Shown here in pieces: positions 22,220 through 34,598 of a stretch of 64,000 bases of DNA. The position numbers were made by a program, and so were the translations under genes. The notes under the pieces were generated by a model that searched no databases, was not told where the DNA came from, and was given only the letters and a program-made list of their open reading frames with translations. This DNA is from Labia minor (taxonomy: Eukaryota > Arthropoda > Insecta > Dermaptera > Spongiphoridae), in the NCBI GenBank assembly GCA_963082975.1, contig OY720347.1, positions 13,870,225 to 13,934,224 on the forward strand. Direction: 5' to 3'. Numbering within the stretch: the stretch's first letter is position 1; each line of letters opens with the position of its first letter.

Positions 22220-23750
22220 AATACCCACAATAAACTACACAATGAATAATAACAATAAAAATAACAATTTATATTTACAAATAAATAATTAATTACTATA
22301 TTTTGTATAACAATTTAATCCTATCCAGAAACTTAAACACATTCTCAAAATTGTCAACTTTTCACAATAGATCGTTGATATTCAAATTTTCAATTTTACA
22401 TGACCTTCTTGCCGATGCATACGATTTGACAGAACACGATCCACTATGACTCTCAAATCGCTTATTGTACACCAAGAATTTAACATTTAAAAATCAAATG
22501 TCCATATTTAAAAACAACTGAAACAAGACAGAATGCTCTAATACCGATATTGAATGTTTTTCGAGTGGACAAATGATTGATTTGGCTGTCTTAAATAATC
22601 CACTATTACTATTAATATTTTTCTCTAAATATAAATTAAGATTCATTTATTTGTTAATTTTTTAATAATAATAATAATAACTAAATAATAAAAATAAAAA
22701 ATAAAAAAAAATTATAAATAATATAAATATAAAATTTTTTTTTATAAAATATATTGGACTAAAAAGGATAAAATAATTTTTCTAAAACCATGACAAAGTT
22801 TAAGTATGATTTGCTTCATACTCATCGAAATACGTTGGGTGCATTTAGTTTTCATTTGCTTTCTATTTTATTTCTATTTATAGATTTATTTCTATACATA
22901 CTTACATATCACACTAAAACACTTCATTAACAAGTAACACTATTTCTAATATAATCAACTGTTTTGGATTTGATTCATAATATGTAAATTAAAGAAAATA
23001 ATAATTCTTTTAAAATTTTGACATACTTTGATATAAATATATTACAGTGGAAAATAATAAAAGATTAATTTCTTAGTACTTAATCTATCAATTTTATTGC
23101 ATAATTAAAAAACGTAATAATTTCCAATTAAAATATATATTGTGTGTGTTAATCATACAAAATATAATCTGTGATTTAGAAAATTCTTATTTATTTACAC
23201 TTATTTACAAGATTTTTTAATCATTGTTTTAAAAATATATAATTATATATAATTTTTTGTTTTAACCTGCTCCAGAAAGGTGACATTAGAGATTTTCAAA
23301 TTAGAATTAATTATTATTTAAATTAATAAAGAAGAATCAAATTAAATAATAAAAATCAAACCGATTCTAAAATAATTTTAAAAATTAAAATATAAATAAT
23401 ATTTATATAAATCACTTACTTACAAATAACACGTCAGCAAGTCGTTTTTAATCCTATAAAAAAAAGACAAAAATAAAAATAGATTCATTAGATATATATT
23501 TATATATTCACTAATATTTAAAATATAAATTTTATTATTTTTAAAAAGATATTTTTAAGACGCAATGTTTTTATTTTTAGCAAATGATGATCATTTTGAG
23601 GAAAATTAATAATTTATTTAATAAAATTAATTACTTATTTATTTTTATTATTAGACAAAATTCAATGATTAATTAAATTTGCACCTAAACGGAGATTAAA
23701 TAAAATATTCCAAATGACTTTAATTTCAAAATTTACCTAAATACAGGGTA
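22220..23750. other. Intergenic DNA, nothing recognised
   Basis: AT-rich. Positions 22340-22620 are a little more complex but no frame is convincing. No repeat termini were recognised. Confidence 0.5.
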
Positions 23751-23754
23751 ACCA

Positions 23755-23938
23755 AACGTCCCGTTTTTTTGGGATTGTCCCGTTATTAAGTGCCCTGTCC
23801 CGGTGTCCCGAAAAAAGTCTTTGGGACAGCCTATTGTCCCGTTTTTTAAACATTTAGGTGATTTCGTACTTTTTATGAAAAATTTTTCAATTTGCTTCTA
23901 AAAAAACGGTTTGGTGTTTTCAAAATATGGTCACCCTA
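23755..23938 (+). mobile_element. Element C (hAT-like MITE), copy 2
   Basis: Begins AGGGTAACCAAACGTCCCG and ends AATATGGTCACCCTA. The interior has GTGCCCTGTCCCGGTGTCCC and the AGCCTATTGTCCCG block. No clean 8-bp duplication was seen here. Confidence 0.75.
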
Positions 23939-25190
23939 ATTATAGGTATATTTTTTTTAAAAATAAAAGTGATACTTTTTTAATTTAGATTTTTGTTTTC
24001 GTTTGTATTTTTCTTCTCTCCCCCTCTCCTAAGAGATTTCCATTTAAAACGTTTTTTAAATATAGGTATATAAACGACTTATTGGTATAAAAAATATTGA
24101 CCATCAATCAAATTTTGATTACTAAATAATATTTCAATGTCAGATTTGGTATTTTACAAATATCCATCTATCCTTTTATAGAATGACGCAACCCTCTTAG
24201 TAAATATATATTTCCAAGCATTACCACATATGTAAACATGATTTAATAAATTTGCATGAGATGCCTGGTTGTCAGTCAAGGTTTTTCCTTGCAAAAACGA
24301 TCACTGATCCCCAATTAGTTTGTTTTTTTTTGCTATTTCTTTTTAGAAAGATCATTTAATATCTCAATTGAGAAAAAAAATATTCTTAATAGGTCAACTA
24401 TTTATGTTGATGGATATAAACTGCCTATTTATCTAAGGTTAATTAACCGAGACTGTATTTTTGTTTATTTTATTATTAAAATAATCTTAAAAATGTTTTA
24501 TTTATGAATTAAAATAATTTACTTAATAATCTTTTTTTTCTTTTCAATTCAATTCTATAAGATAAATGGAGATTTATACATTAATAATTTATATAAATAT
24601 ATATAAATATATTATATTCAATAGATTCTAAGAAAATTAAAAAATAAACAGTATATTCTACCTACTATTTCAAAACAACAACTATTTACTCACACATACT
24701 GAAATTATGTATTATATAATGTTTCATTTAAAAATTCATTTAGTGGGTTGATTATTATCAAACTAATTTAGACAAACCTAACAGAGTTTTTTTTATAAAT
24801 TAATTACCTTCATTTAATGATCAAAAACATTAGTGAGTGAGATAGTGAGAGATTTATTTTATATTATTTTTAGAAAAAAACAAACTGAAAATTATTTTGA
24901 GACATAAATCAATATACTTTCACATATCATGTTTATAAATTAATTCTTTTGTAGTATCTACAAATCAAATATCGGTATATAATCTATGTACTTTTATATC
25001 ATTAAATATTTATTTATTAAATGGGATACCTCTTTTAAGAGTTTAATTTTATTTACATGAAAACATAATTTATATCATTTTAAAAAATATATTTATTTAT
25101 GTTAGACTTTTTTTTATTTATAATTTTTCCTTGACAAGGGAATTATAATCATCGATAAAATATTAAGAAAGATAATACCATTTAAATCTC
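23939..25190. other. Intergenic DNA, nothing recognised
   Basis: AT-rich without a supported gene, repeat family or RNA. Confidence 0.6.
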
Positions 25191-25239
25191 TTAAATTCTT
25201 GAAAGAATTTCAATAAAATATTTAATTGTAAATTGATGA

Positions 25240-25450
25240 TGAATTATTACTTGAAAAAAACAACAAAAATTGAATTTATGACAAAACATGAACGCAGCAG
25301 GGTGGGGGGAGGAGCAAAGAATATAGTTCTTAAAAAAAAAGGTCAGATGATTTTGCGATGCTCTGAAACATTTCCTATGGGGGGAGGCGATGAAAATAAT
25401 GATTGAAAATTGGGCTGTGAATACTAAAAGGTTGAGAAACACTGCATTAA
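25240..25450. mobile_element. hAT-like MITE fragment
   Basis: TTCTTAAAAAAAAAGGTCAG followed by ATGATTTTGCGATGCTCTGA is shared with the MITE at 43194-43537, and the right edge AAGGTTGAGAAACACTG is a typical hAT-like end. The left end is missing. The minus frame across it has no recognised motif. Confidence 0.55.
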
Positions 25451-26539
25451 TGGTTAATACTTTTTATTTTATTGGGATTTTTTTACTATTTGTAAAAAAT
25501 TTATTTTGAAAATATTAATATTGATAAAAATATTTTTAATGTTTAAATTTTGATTGATTTTGAAATCAATATGAAGAAAATATTTTTCATAAACAGATTT
25601 CAATCATAAAAAAGTAAATTCTTTTAATATTACTCATATATTTATTTTTCTATTAATTTTAGAATTTCATATTCATAAAATCACCCAATTAATATCTATA
25701 TATATAAATATTATATCTATAATCATTTATATATATAAAAAAAAAATTATATATCTAAAATACATTTTATTTTAAAATTTTTATAACCATCCATATTTGT
25801 TAGTTATAAGAGAAAAAATTAATGTATTAATAAAAAAGTAATTCTTACCTTTTAAAAGAACTTTAGTTCATAATTGACTAAATTAAGCAATAGTATACAG
25901 TCTACACTGCACTGTCATTAATTTTAAAATAAAATTGTATAAAAAATTAAATAAGAAATAATATTATACGAGTATTCATGTCAATATAAAGATAGATAAT
26001 TTGTAAATTAAATGTATAAATATTATTTTTAAGCGGTTCTATTTAAAATTATTATAGAAAGTAGTTTCTATGAATGTTCATTTTATAAATAATATATTTT
26101 AATTTTTTTTCAGGAATAGTTGCTATTGATTTCTTAATAATTACAACCTAATTTTTCTAATGAATTATTTTTTGCTGACTATTTGTATAATGATATCAAA
26201 TACTGAAAGTTATAAAAAGGTAGTTACATATGTATACTTTATTTCACATTATATTATAATTTATCATGCTATTTATTTCTGTATGAATGTAGTTAAAATG
26301 AAAATGAAATTCTTAAATTATAAATTATTTGAATGAATAAATATTAATAGGAAAGGATAATAGTAATTTTTTTTTTATTTAATTTCACTTATCAAAGTCA
26401 ATTTTTGTAATATAACTTTGGTAGATCAGAAAATACTGTTTTGGTTTTCTTTAAATTTTAAATTTAATTCTTAAATTTATAATTTTTATGAATTTAAGAA
26501 ATTGTTAATAATGCCATATCAAGATTGGATAGATTCTAA
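25451..26539. other. Intergenic DNA, nothing recognised
   Basis: AT-rich low-complexity sequence with no supported feature. Confidence 0.6.
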
Positions 26540-26739
26540 TAGGGTGACAAAACGTCCCGGTTTTCCGGGATTGTCCCGTTTTTAGTAGGTCCTCTAAAAA
26601 TGTCTTCGGGTCAGTCTATTGTCCCAGTTTTTAAACATTTAGGACATTTCTTACTTTTTCAAAATTTTTTCAATTTGGTTCTAAAAAAAAAGGTAATCCG
26701 TTTGTCCCAGTTTGGTGTTTTCGAAATATGGTCACCCTA
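26540..26739 (+). mobile_element. Element C (hAT-like MITE), copy 3
   Basis: Bounded by TAGGGTGACAAAACGTCCCG and AATATGGTCACCCTA. The flanks GATTCTAA and GATTATAA match at 7/8 positions. The interior has TTTGTCCCAGTTTGGTGTTT and the poly-A core. Confidence 0.8.
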
Positions 26740-27210
26740 GATTATAAGAATAATTTAAAGATTTAGACAATGTTTAATTATGAATACATAATAATTATCT
26801 ACAAATTTTATTTAAAATATATCAAAATTTTTAATTTTTTTTTTTTAAATTTAATACTTAATCTGGAACTACGTGATTATATTATATGAATTTTTATATT
26901 TTATTTTATATATTATTGAAAAAGTTATGAAAAAAACTCAACATTTTATAAATCAATTTAATAATTGAACTCCACGGCAATTTAATATTTTATGAATTGT
27001 TTTTTCCCGAACATAATTGCCAACCGGAATGTTAAAGGAATAAAGTAATTGAATTAAAACCGAAAAAGTGAATAAAAAAATATATAAATCATGCAATATG
27101 TTTAAATTAACCAAATATCGAAAATTACTTCTGTTATCAATAATGAAGTTCATGTGAGAACCTTCGAGTTTAATGGTCATAAAAATAGGTAGATATATGT
27201 TGATTATATA

Positions 27211-27395
27211 TAGGGTGACCACATATGCCATTTTTAGGTGCTCTCTCCCGGCGTCCCGAAAAATGTTTTTGGGACAGCCTATTGTTCCATTTTTTTAACA
27301 TTTTTAACATTTAGGACATTTCAAATTTTTTCAATTTGGTTCTAAAAAAAAGGTAAAATGTCCCTGTTTGGTGTTTTCAAAATATGGTCACCCTA
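27211..27395 (+). mobile_element. Element C (hAT-like MITE), copy 4
   Basis: Bounded by TAGGGTGACCACATATG and ATGGTCACCCTA. The 8-bp duplication ATTATATA is perfect on both sides (27203-27210 and 27396-27403). A long minus frame runs into its left edge and is not a gene. Confidence 0.85.
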
Positions 27396-27534
27396 ATTAT
27401 ATATAAATATATATTTTATAAATTTAAATAAGAGGGTATTGATATTCTCCTAAAATTAGAAAAAACTTAAAAGTCGAGCCCTACGCTAATCCAATTAATT
27501 TACAGGTTCATGCAGAGTTTCCACAGGCTCAGTA

Positions 27535-27760
27535 AAGGTGTCGATTCATTTCCGACAATGAATATAAAATTAATAATTCTAGCAATTTCCATACAAAGAA
27601 TTATTATAATATTTAAAATTATATTTATTAAATTATTTTGTATTTTTTAAATTACTCTTATTTTATTCTTATACTAGCTGCTCAGATCGCCTTAGGTACT
27701 CTTCGCACATAGGGAGAGAGCTCTTCCCCCTGTACCTCGATATAATTCGTATTATTTGGT
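27535..27760 (-). mobile_element. Element A scrap next to a Helitron 3' end
   Basis: TCCGACAATGAATATAAAAT at 27556 matches the variant interior of element A at 15601. On the minus strand, AAGGCGATCTGAGCAGCTAG ends at 27674 and precedes host T; this parallels the CGGAGCAGCTAG end of the Helitron at 40867, with a decayed hairpin. Only the end is called. Confidence 0.45.
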
Positions 27761-28109
27761 TGGATGATATATCTAATAGGTTGTCCTTTATTTGATTTAT
27801 AAAACTAACTAACTTTTATAACTCATTTAGCTCGCCACAAAATAATAAAATATTAAGTTTTCTTAGCTAGATTCGATTTGATTTATTGTTGTCCAATTTG
27901 GTCTTAATATGCATTGATTTTCTCCTAAGATTAGAAAAAAACTTAAAAGTTGAGCACTACGCCAATCCAATTAATTTACTCCCCAACCAAGTTGCATGAG
28001 GCACCTAAATTTCTAATTAAAATTGGCAAGAACACTTTCCATTTTAGCGTAGAATACAATTTCTACAAGTTCCTTCTAATCATAGGATAATACACGTATG
28101 AACACAGAC

Positions 28110-28990
28110 TAGGTTGACCATAATTTCGAAAACACCAAACCGGGACAAACGGTTTACCTTTTTTACCGACCGACGATAGTAAGGGAGGTATTGTTTTCAC
28201 ACCAAATTTCACATGTGGAGATTTTTACATATCTCCACGAATCATGCATTTTCTAAACAGAAAAAAGTATTTTTAGCATGATGTCTGTCCGTCCGTCTGT
28301 CCGTCTGTCCGTCCGTCTGTCCGTCTGTCCGTCCGTCTGTCCGTCTGTCCGTCTGTCCGTCCGTCCGTATAGATGTGTACAGCCTGAACGGCTCAACCGA
28401 TTTTGATGAAATTTGGTATATTTACTTAATGCATCAGTGGGATGAATTGATCAACTTTTGGTGCAATTCCGGAAACCGGAAGTGGTAGTATTAGCGATCG
28501 ACGCTAGGAAGGAAAGGGTTATTTTCACACCAAAGGAGATTTTTTTATATATCACCACGAATCATGCACTTTGTATTGGTTTTATCCTCGAGAAATCATA
28601 TTTATTAGTTTTTTCTTGATTTAAAATTATATGACGTCATCCAGCCATTCATGACGTCACAGCCTGGTCTTGCATATATATTATAAATAAAATAAAATTA
28701 AAAATGTTTATATTTATTATTTATGTATCCATATCTGTTTTTTATTACATTAATAGATATATTAAAATTATTTGAAATTGTTTCTGTAGCTGGAAATTAA
28801 TTTATTTCAAACAGTCGGTCGGTTCGGACCTGGCCACAGGTCAACTTATTTTAAGAACAAATTGAAAAAAATTTTGAAAAAAAGTACAAAATATCCTATA
28901 TATTTAAAAAACGGGACAATAGGCTGTCCCGAAGATATTTTTCGGGACGCCGGGACAGAGCATCTAAAAACGGGACGTTTGGTCACCCTA
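28110..28990 (-). mobile_element. Element C copy 5, split by an element A insertion
   Basis: The left end TAGGTTGACCATAATTTCG and right end GGACGTTTGGTCACCCTA belong to one hAT-like MITE interrupted at about 28161 and resumed at about 28849. The flanks ACACAGAC and AAACAGAC match at 7/8 bases, so the two halves were one insertion. The frame 28862-29077 lies in the right half and is not a gene. Confidence 0.85.
28162..28848 (+). mobile_element. Element A, fullest copy (about 687 bp)
   Basis: Inserted inside element C. It begins TTTACCGACCGACGATAG and ends with GTCGGTCGGTTCGGACCTGG CCACAGG, so ACCGACCGAC-type sequences face each other near both ends. Inside are an expanded GTCCGTCTGTCC tandem tract (about 28289-28370), the CTTAATGCATCAG block, CCGGAAACCGGAAGTGG and TGACGTCA motifs. 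No protein is encoded; superfamily unassigned. Confidence 0.8.
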
Positions 28991-28998
28991 AAACAGAC

Positions 28999-29808
28999 TC
29001 AGGCCAAATCGGACAACATTAGATTAAATATAATCTTGCTAAGAAAATTCAATATTGGCAAAGCGTATGATGAATGACGTATGAAGTTTAATATAAATTA
29101 CAAAAATAAAGATTTGTATTTGTTTGAATTTTAATACAATGAATCAATCAAATGTAAATTAAATGTATAGGTGTCGCACCCACAAGACCTTTCTCAATTG
29201 TTAATAATATTTACAAATTTTTTTTTAAAAATTGGTAATCGATTTCATATATTTTATTTCAAAAATATCAATTTATATAATCCCTGGGCTTTTTTTGAAA
29301 TATGAATCACAAATACTTATTTAATATTTATTTTATAAACAATCTAGGATCACTAAGATCACTATATTGAATATTATCGAATACATTTCTCTTTTATATG
29401 AGACATTCAGTTAATCTCGGCATTGAAATTATTTAGATAAGCATCATCCTCATGATTGTTATCACATTTCAAGTTCTTATCATTAATAATCTAATATTGG
29501 AAAGAAATAGAACAAAAATGCCTTTTAGTGGTTATTCAATACTGAATTTTTGCTTTCACTTATTAATTTTTTTTTTAATTACATATACATTGAATAAGAA
29601 TAAAATTGTAAAGAAATATTAGACAATCAAAATTAAAATGTCAAAAGGGTGTACGCGAGTATCTAATAGCTATTTTTTAGATATTCGTTGTAAATAAAAT
29701 TATATGATATAAACTTAATTTACTTAAAATATTTTCAGAAATTTTTTTAAAAACTTGTAAGAATTTTTTTCTTTTTCTAAAATAAGGCCTGATATCTTTC
29801 TCTGAAGC
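28999..29808. other. Intergenic DNA, nothing recognised
   Basis: AT-rich; no gene, repeat end or RNA identified. Confidence 0.6.
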
Positions 29809-29810
29809 AG

Positions 29811-30060
29811 TGATTCTCAACCATTGTGCCGCGGCACTTTTGTGTGCCTCGAGATTTTCAAAATGTGCCGCCAAATTTTACAAATGTAAAGTTCAAATGA
29901 AGAAAAAGTACTTATTTATTTTATATGTATGTAAAAAAAGGTAAAATATTTTCGTGATCAGGCTCTTAAACGTTTTTGACTTTTTTTCAATTTTTTCAAT
30001 ATAGTAAATAAGTAAATAACTTTTACACTTATCTATTTCTTTGTATACCGCCTAATTTTT
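29811..30060. mobile_element. hAT-like MITE, right end lost
   Basis: Starts CAGTGATTCTCAACCATTGT, and the interior TTTTACACTTATCTATTTCT matches the complete relative at 32279-32513. The right terminus is not present. Confidence 0.65.
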
Positions 30061-30100
30061 AAAGAATGCTCAATCGAGTTCTGTAAGTAAACTATTACTA

Positions 30101-30614
30101 TGTTGTTCAATAAGTTCGCGGAAGGAAATTAAGAAACCAATTTTTATTTGTAAAAATGACTTTATTTTTCAGCATAGTTTCCCTCAACTTCAATACACAT
30201 ATTCCAACAGTCTTCTAATTTATGGATCCCTTGACTGTATTGGTTTTCCGGCAGCTCTGCAAAATATCCCTCCACGGCAGCTATTACCTCTTCATTTGTA
30301 GAAAATCGTTTTCCACCGAGATATTGTTTGTGGTGTGGGAAGAGCCAGAAGTAGGAGGGAGCTAAATCTGGCGAATAGGCTGGATGTTGCAACAATTCGT
30401 ACTTCAATTCACTTATTTTAGTTTGGTTTTTGCGGCACCCATTTTGCATATAGTTTTTTGAAACCTAAATTAACACTCAAACAATACCTTCCCTTCCTAT
30501 TTCCGGTTGCTAAATATTGCTCACTGTGCCCAATGAAATGCCTAAAGCCTCTGATAAATCTTTTAGGTCTAATATTGACGAATAGATGTCGCTCCGCGAA
30601 CTTATTGAACACCC
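30101..30614 (-). mobile_element. Mariner M2 copy a, internally deleted
   Basis: TIRs TGTTGTTCAATAAGTTCGCG and its complement at the right end are flanked by TA (30099-30100, 30615-30616). The minus frame 30162-30449 encodes the C-terminus of a mariner transposase, but the third catalytic Asp is Tyr (SPDLAPSYFW) and a deletion joins KNQTKISELKYE directly to N-terminal sequence MQNGCR. The same junction recurs in the copy at 47073. Inactive. Confidence 0.85.
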
Positions 30615-30616
30615 TA

Positions 30617-31790
30617 GTACTTATGTGATTATTTAATTAAATGATTAAAAATTATTAAACATTATTATATTAGAAATGCTTTATAATATATATATATATA
30701 TATAAATTCGTTATTGAAATATACATATGTATATATTAAACAAGATTTTTTTCCAATGAAAAATATCAAGGTGAAAGAAAATATATATTATTATATAGAA
30801 GAAAATATTTGAAAAATAATAGAATTCGGATAAATAAACGACATTACTTTAAATACATAAGCCATTTTTTTCATTTAATAATAATAATAATAAAAGTAAT
30901 ACATATTAATAAATATATTATCATGAGAAAAATCTTAGAAATATATCCATTTATTGTGAATAACAACCAACCGACATATTATATGAAACATGTATTATTG
31001 AATAATAAAGACTTATATACCTACTTTTTCTAAAAAAAAATAAGAATTAATTATTGTTAATAATTTTTCAGTATCATTTTCATGAAAGAACTCACTGTCA
31101 CAATTCACTATGTCACTTGAATCTTTCCAGATGTTTTCAGGAGGAATCAACATCAAATGAAAATCAAATTGCCTTATCGAAATCTGCTATCAGGAACAAG
31201 ACGAACGTCATTGAATTGAATATAATAAAGGAAGGATTCTGTAGATACATTAATAATTAAAATCAACCTTGTAAATATATTTTTATCTGAAGAAATTCAT
31301 TGCCAGGAGACAAAAATTAATTAAAATTTTCAGTGAATTCAAGAAAACATAATAATTAACTACGCATACGATAAACAAACCATCAAAGAGAGGAAAAATT
31401 GACATTATATTTTTTTATCTAAATAAAGTTAATGTGATAATAAAAATATAACTATATGTAATATAAAATGGATGACAAAAAAATTAATTGAAACAAATTT
31501 TCAGAATAATTTTTTAATTTAGTTTATTTTTTCATCAATGTAAATTCGAAGAAAATCATTATTTGTCTATAACTGATACAATTGATTAGATTGTTTATCA
31601 TTGATTCAATGTAATTCATATTTTCAAATTGTTGCTGAAAGAAAAAGGGATATTTTTTATTATTTTAAAATACAATATTTAAAATCTTTAATAAATAATT
31701 TAAATAAATTGTATGTTTTGATATTTGATTTTGATAATATCTATATTTTGCAGATAGTAAATCATCTAGTAGACTGTTTTTAGAGGAGTT
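30617..31790. other. Intergenic DNA with a weak exon-like ORF
   Basis: The frame 31070-31260 on the + strand (FQYHFHERTHCHNSLCHLNL then SRCFQEEST) follows TTTTTCAG and could be a terminal exon, but no partner exon or family was recognised. TA repeats lie near 30690. The rest is AT-rich. Confidence 0.3.
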
Positions 31791-31819
31791 GTATTATCAG
31801 TACAACGGATCATCTCAAC

Positions 31820-32000
31820 CTTGTTTTTATTACTTTTTATTTCACGCAGATTCCTAATTTTGACTACGAATTCTGGGTGGAACTCATTCTCGTAGTCCCT
31901 AGAAATTCCCTTGATAGGCCTATGATTCGAGCCTGGGTCCACAAATTTGAAAAACAAACGTGTTGCTTCCCCCCCAGACTACACTGGAACTTTCAGCATA
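31820..32000 (+). pseudogene. Possible transposase helix-turn-helix scrap
   Basis: The + strand reads VVPRNSLDRPMIRAWVHKFE then KQTCC. The pattern resembles the P-R-x-I-x-x-W-V-x-x-F-E helix-turn-helix of mariner-like and related transposases. The flanking reading is not sustained. The minus frame 31766-31957 covers the same bases and is likely a shadow. Confidence 0.3.
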
Positions 32001-32278
32001 CTTTATAGGCATAGTATTTTATTTCTCAGGGGAATTAAAAATAAGTTGAAAACTCAAAAGGCCTGAATTCACTCCTTACTCCAAATCCCTACTTAAATAT
32101 TAAATTTTAATGAAAAACATTGAACAAATTGGCAACATTTTATAAAATTATTTAAATTAAATTAAAACTTTTAATTTATTTATTGTCTTTAAAAATATAA
32201 AGTGTCATTGTTTTTTGCTATATGGAAAATATATGTAAATTTTAATAAATCCAAATTTTAGTGTTATAATACTTATGC

Positions 32279-32513
32279 CAGTGATTCTCAATCTATATGC
32301 CGTGAGATTTTCAAAAATGTGCCGCGAGATTATCAAAATCACTTTTTTTTTTATAAATTTTACCAATTTGATTCTAAAAAAAAAAAAAAAATTTGGGACC
32401 ACTTTTTTTTCAATATGGTAAACTTTTACACTTATCTTTTTCTTTGTGTGCCGGCAAATTTTTAAACCGTTAAAAGTGTGCCGTGGTAAAAAAAAAAAGG
32501 TTGAGAATCACTG
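32279..32513. mobile_element. hAT-like MITE, 235 bp, complete
   Basis: The ends CAGTGATTCTCAA and TTGAGAATCACTG are perfect inverted repeats, with a perfect 8-bp duplication ACTTATGC (32271-32278 and 32514-32521). The interior has GTGCCGCGAG motifs and a poly-A core. Noncoding. Confidence 0.9.
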
Positions 32514-32521
32514 ACTTATGC

Positions 32522-33199
32522 TCTAAGATAAAATAAAATATAAAAAAGATTATAATATATTTAAAAATTAAATTACCATTGAATTAGAAAAATTATTGGA
32601 AGCATCTAGATAAATGTTATCCCAAATATCATTTGTTCAAATACAAATTTCCTCGCGATTGATGTTTTTTAAAATTAATTAATAATATACGGAAATAAAA
32701 TGATCAAGGTCAAAGAAGATCTAACGTACAAGGTTAACGGAAGAAACTTATTATACTAGGCGAGATTTCATCTTTGAAAAACGAACAATTCTATATGGTC
32801 ATAGAAGATAGAATATTTAAATTATATACTATTAGATTAGAAGGCATTGAATGATGTGTTCTCACTCACAATGAAAATAAAAGATTTGGAAAAGACACAA
32901 GGTTATTTGGATAAATCACTCAATTAGATTCTCACATTTATTTTTAAATATTTTTACAATATTAACCATATGACCACTAGTAGTGCAATAATTAATGTTA
33001 TCTGAAATAAGGATTTTCAATGTAGAAAAATGGACCTTCATTTTGGTCATACTAGTGAATGTCAACATAACTAACTCATTAAAAAAATGAACCTATTTAA
33101 ATAATCATCTGAAATTATATAGAATATTAATTATTAAATTAAAATTTTGCACTAGATGTGTTTCGAATCCTTGTTTTTAACAACTTAAATACTAGGGTA
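32522..33199. other. Intergenic DNA, nothing recognised
   Basis: AT-rich with no supported feature. Confidence 0.6.
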
Positions 33200-33201
33200 T
33201 A

Positions 33202-33843
33202 CGAGGTCTCAAAAAAAGGGTGAATTTTGAATTTTTGCGGGCTGTGAATATTCGATTATTGATTGTTTTTTTCTATTATGTTGGTACTTTGTATGGTTTG
33301 GTATGTTTCTCAAATGTTTGAGCCATTTTGTGACAACTGAAAAAGTTAGTCACGTTTTGTGCGTTATTCGATTTTTTATTTAAAAATACTACAAGGCACT
33401 TATGCAACGTTTGCGTGAAGCAATACGGCTCAAACGATCGGAATTGTGGAAAAGCAAATAATGGATTCTGCATCACGATAATGCACCAGCTCACACATCA
33501 TTGCTTGTTCGTGATTTTTTGGCCAAAAACAACACCGTAATCATGCATCAACCACCGTATTCACCAGAATTGGCTCCCTGCAACTTTTTCCTATTGAAGA
33601 GTCTAATATAAGGAAAGCGTTTTGCCACAATTGATGAGATAAAGTCAGAATCGAAGAACGAGTTGATGGCCATACGAAAAAGCGAAAAATACGAAAAAGT
33701 GCTTCGACGAATAGAAGAAGCACTGGCATAAGTGCATTATATCTGAGAGAAATTACTTTGAAGGGAAAAAAATGTATATTGATGAATAAATAAATACTTT
33801 TCGAAATAATTCAAAATTCACCTTTTTTTAGGAACAGACCTCA
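33202..33843 (+). mobile_element. Mariner M1 copy, same internal deletion
   Basis: Flanked by TA (33200-33201, 33844-33845). The TIRs begin CGAGGTCTCAAAAAAAGGGT and end in TTTTTAGGAACAGACCTCA. The + strand keeps WILHHDNAPAHTSLLVRDFL, but the third Asp is Asn (LAPCNFF), and a TAA stop precedes WILHH. More of the C-terminus survives than at 17737 (RFATIDEIKSESKNEL). Opposing minus frames are shadows. Confidence 0.85.
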
Positions 33844-33845
33844 TA

Positions 33846-34410
33846 CATATTTTTAATTTAATATAATTGTGCTGCACAATTTGTATATAACAGAATAAAG
33901 AAAAATTTAATTAAAATAGAATTTCAGAAAATTGATAGGTAATTTCTGTATAGTATATTAGGTATGTATAAAAAAAGAATCTTGTCAAATTCACCATTTC
34001 AATTATTACACTTAAGTATGATGACAAAAAGTTTATAAAGAAATTCATTAAGAGATTTAATAATAAAAATATAGAGTATTAAAAAAAAATTTTGATTTTT
34101 TGCACATATGTAAGTATATATGTATTTCTTTTATTTAAGATATGTAGTACAATTATTTTATATGGAACAACCATACAAGTCATAATATAAGAAATTTAAA
34201 ATCTACTAGTAAGTAACTTTTATATTTATCAGTATTTATTGTTTATTTTTATTTTCTATTAATGTATTAAATATTATTATTTTTTTAACCCCAATGTATG
34301 TTTTTAGCATTAATAGCAGAACGTTCTTACTATTAAATTGCAAAAGAATTGAACAAAAAAGGGTCAACGAACCCTGTCTGGCATAGTTGCAGAAGGCGGA
34401 CTGGGAGGCG
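33846..34410. other. Intergenic DNA, nothing recognised
   Basis: AT-rich, without a supported gene or repeat end. Confidence 0.6.
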
Positions 34411-34412
34411 GA

Positions 34413-34450
34413 CTAGCCCTGCCTTCGGCATAAACCTACACTTGTTTCAT
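34413..34450 (-). mobile_element. Helitron-like 3' end
   Basis: On the minus strand GTTTATGCCGAAGGCAGGGC TAG precedes host T. It is a diverged version of the end at 1655 (GTTTATGCCGCCGGCGCCGG CTAG). The rest of the element could not be delimited. Confidence 0.4.
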
Positions 34451-34565
34451 CTTCTCTCTAATTCGATAATTTTATACCGATAGAAAGAATAAACAAAATA
34501 AACGAAACTGGTTTAAATACTAGATGACTTTTACTTAATAGTAGATACATTCAAATTATAATGCC

Positions 34566-34598
<33 letters not shown>

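Noticed and set aside
28289..28370. GTCCGTCTGTCC tandem tract considered as a CRISPR-like or regulatory array
   Set aside because: It is a simple 4-bp-based microsatellite expansion inside element A with no spacers.
28862..29077. 71-codon + strand frame
   Set aside because: Most of it is the right half of element C, whose copies elsewhere are noncoding.
31766..31957. 63-codon minus-strand frame
   Set aside because: The + strand reading over the same bases looks more protein-like (transposase helix-turn-helix pattern), and neither is intact.
33276..33729. Two minus-strand frames over the mariner copy at 33202
   Set aside because: The + strand carries the recognisable transposase; these are shadows.
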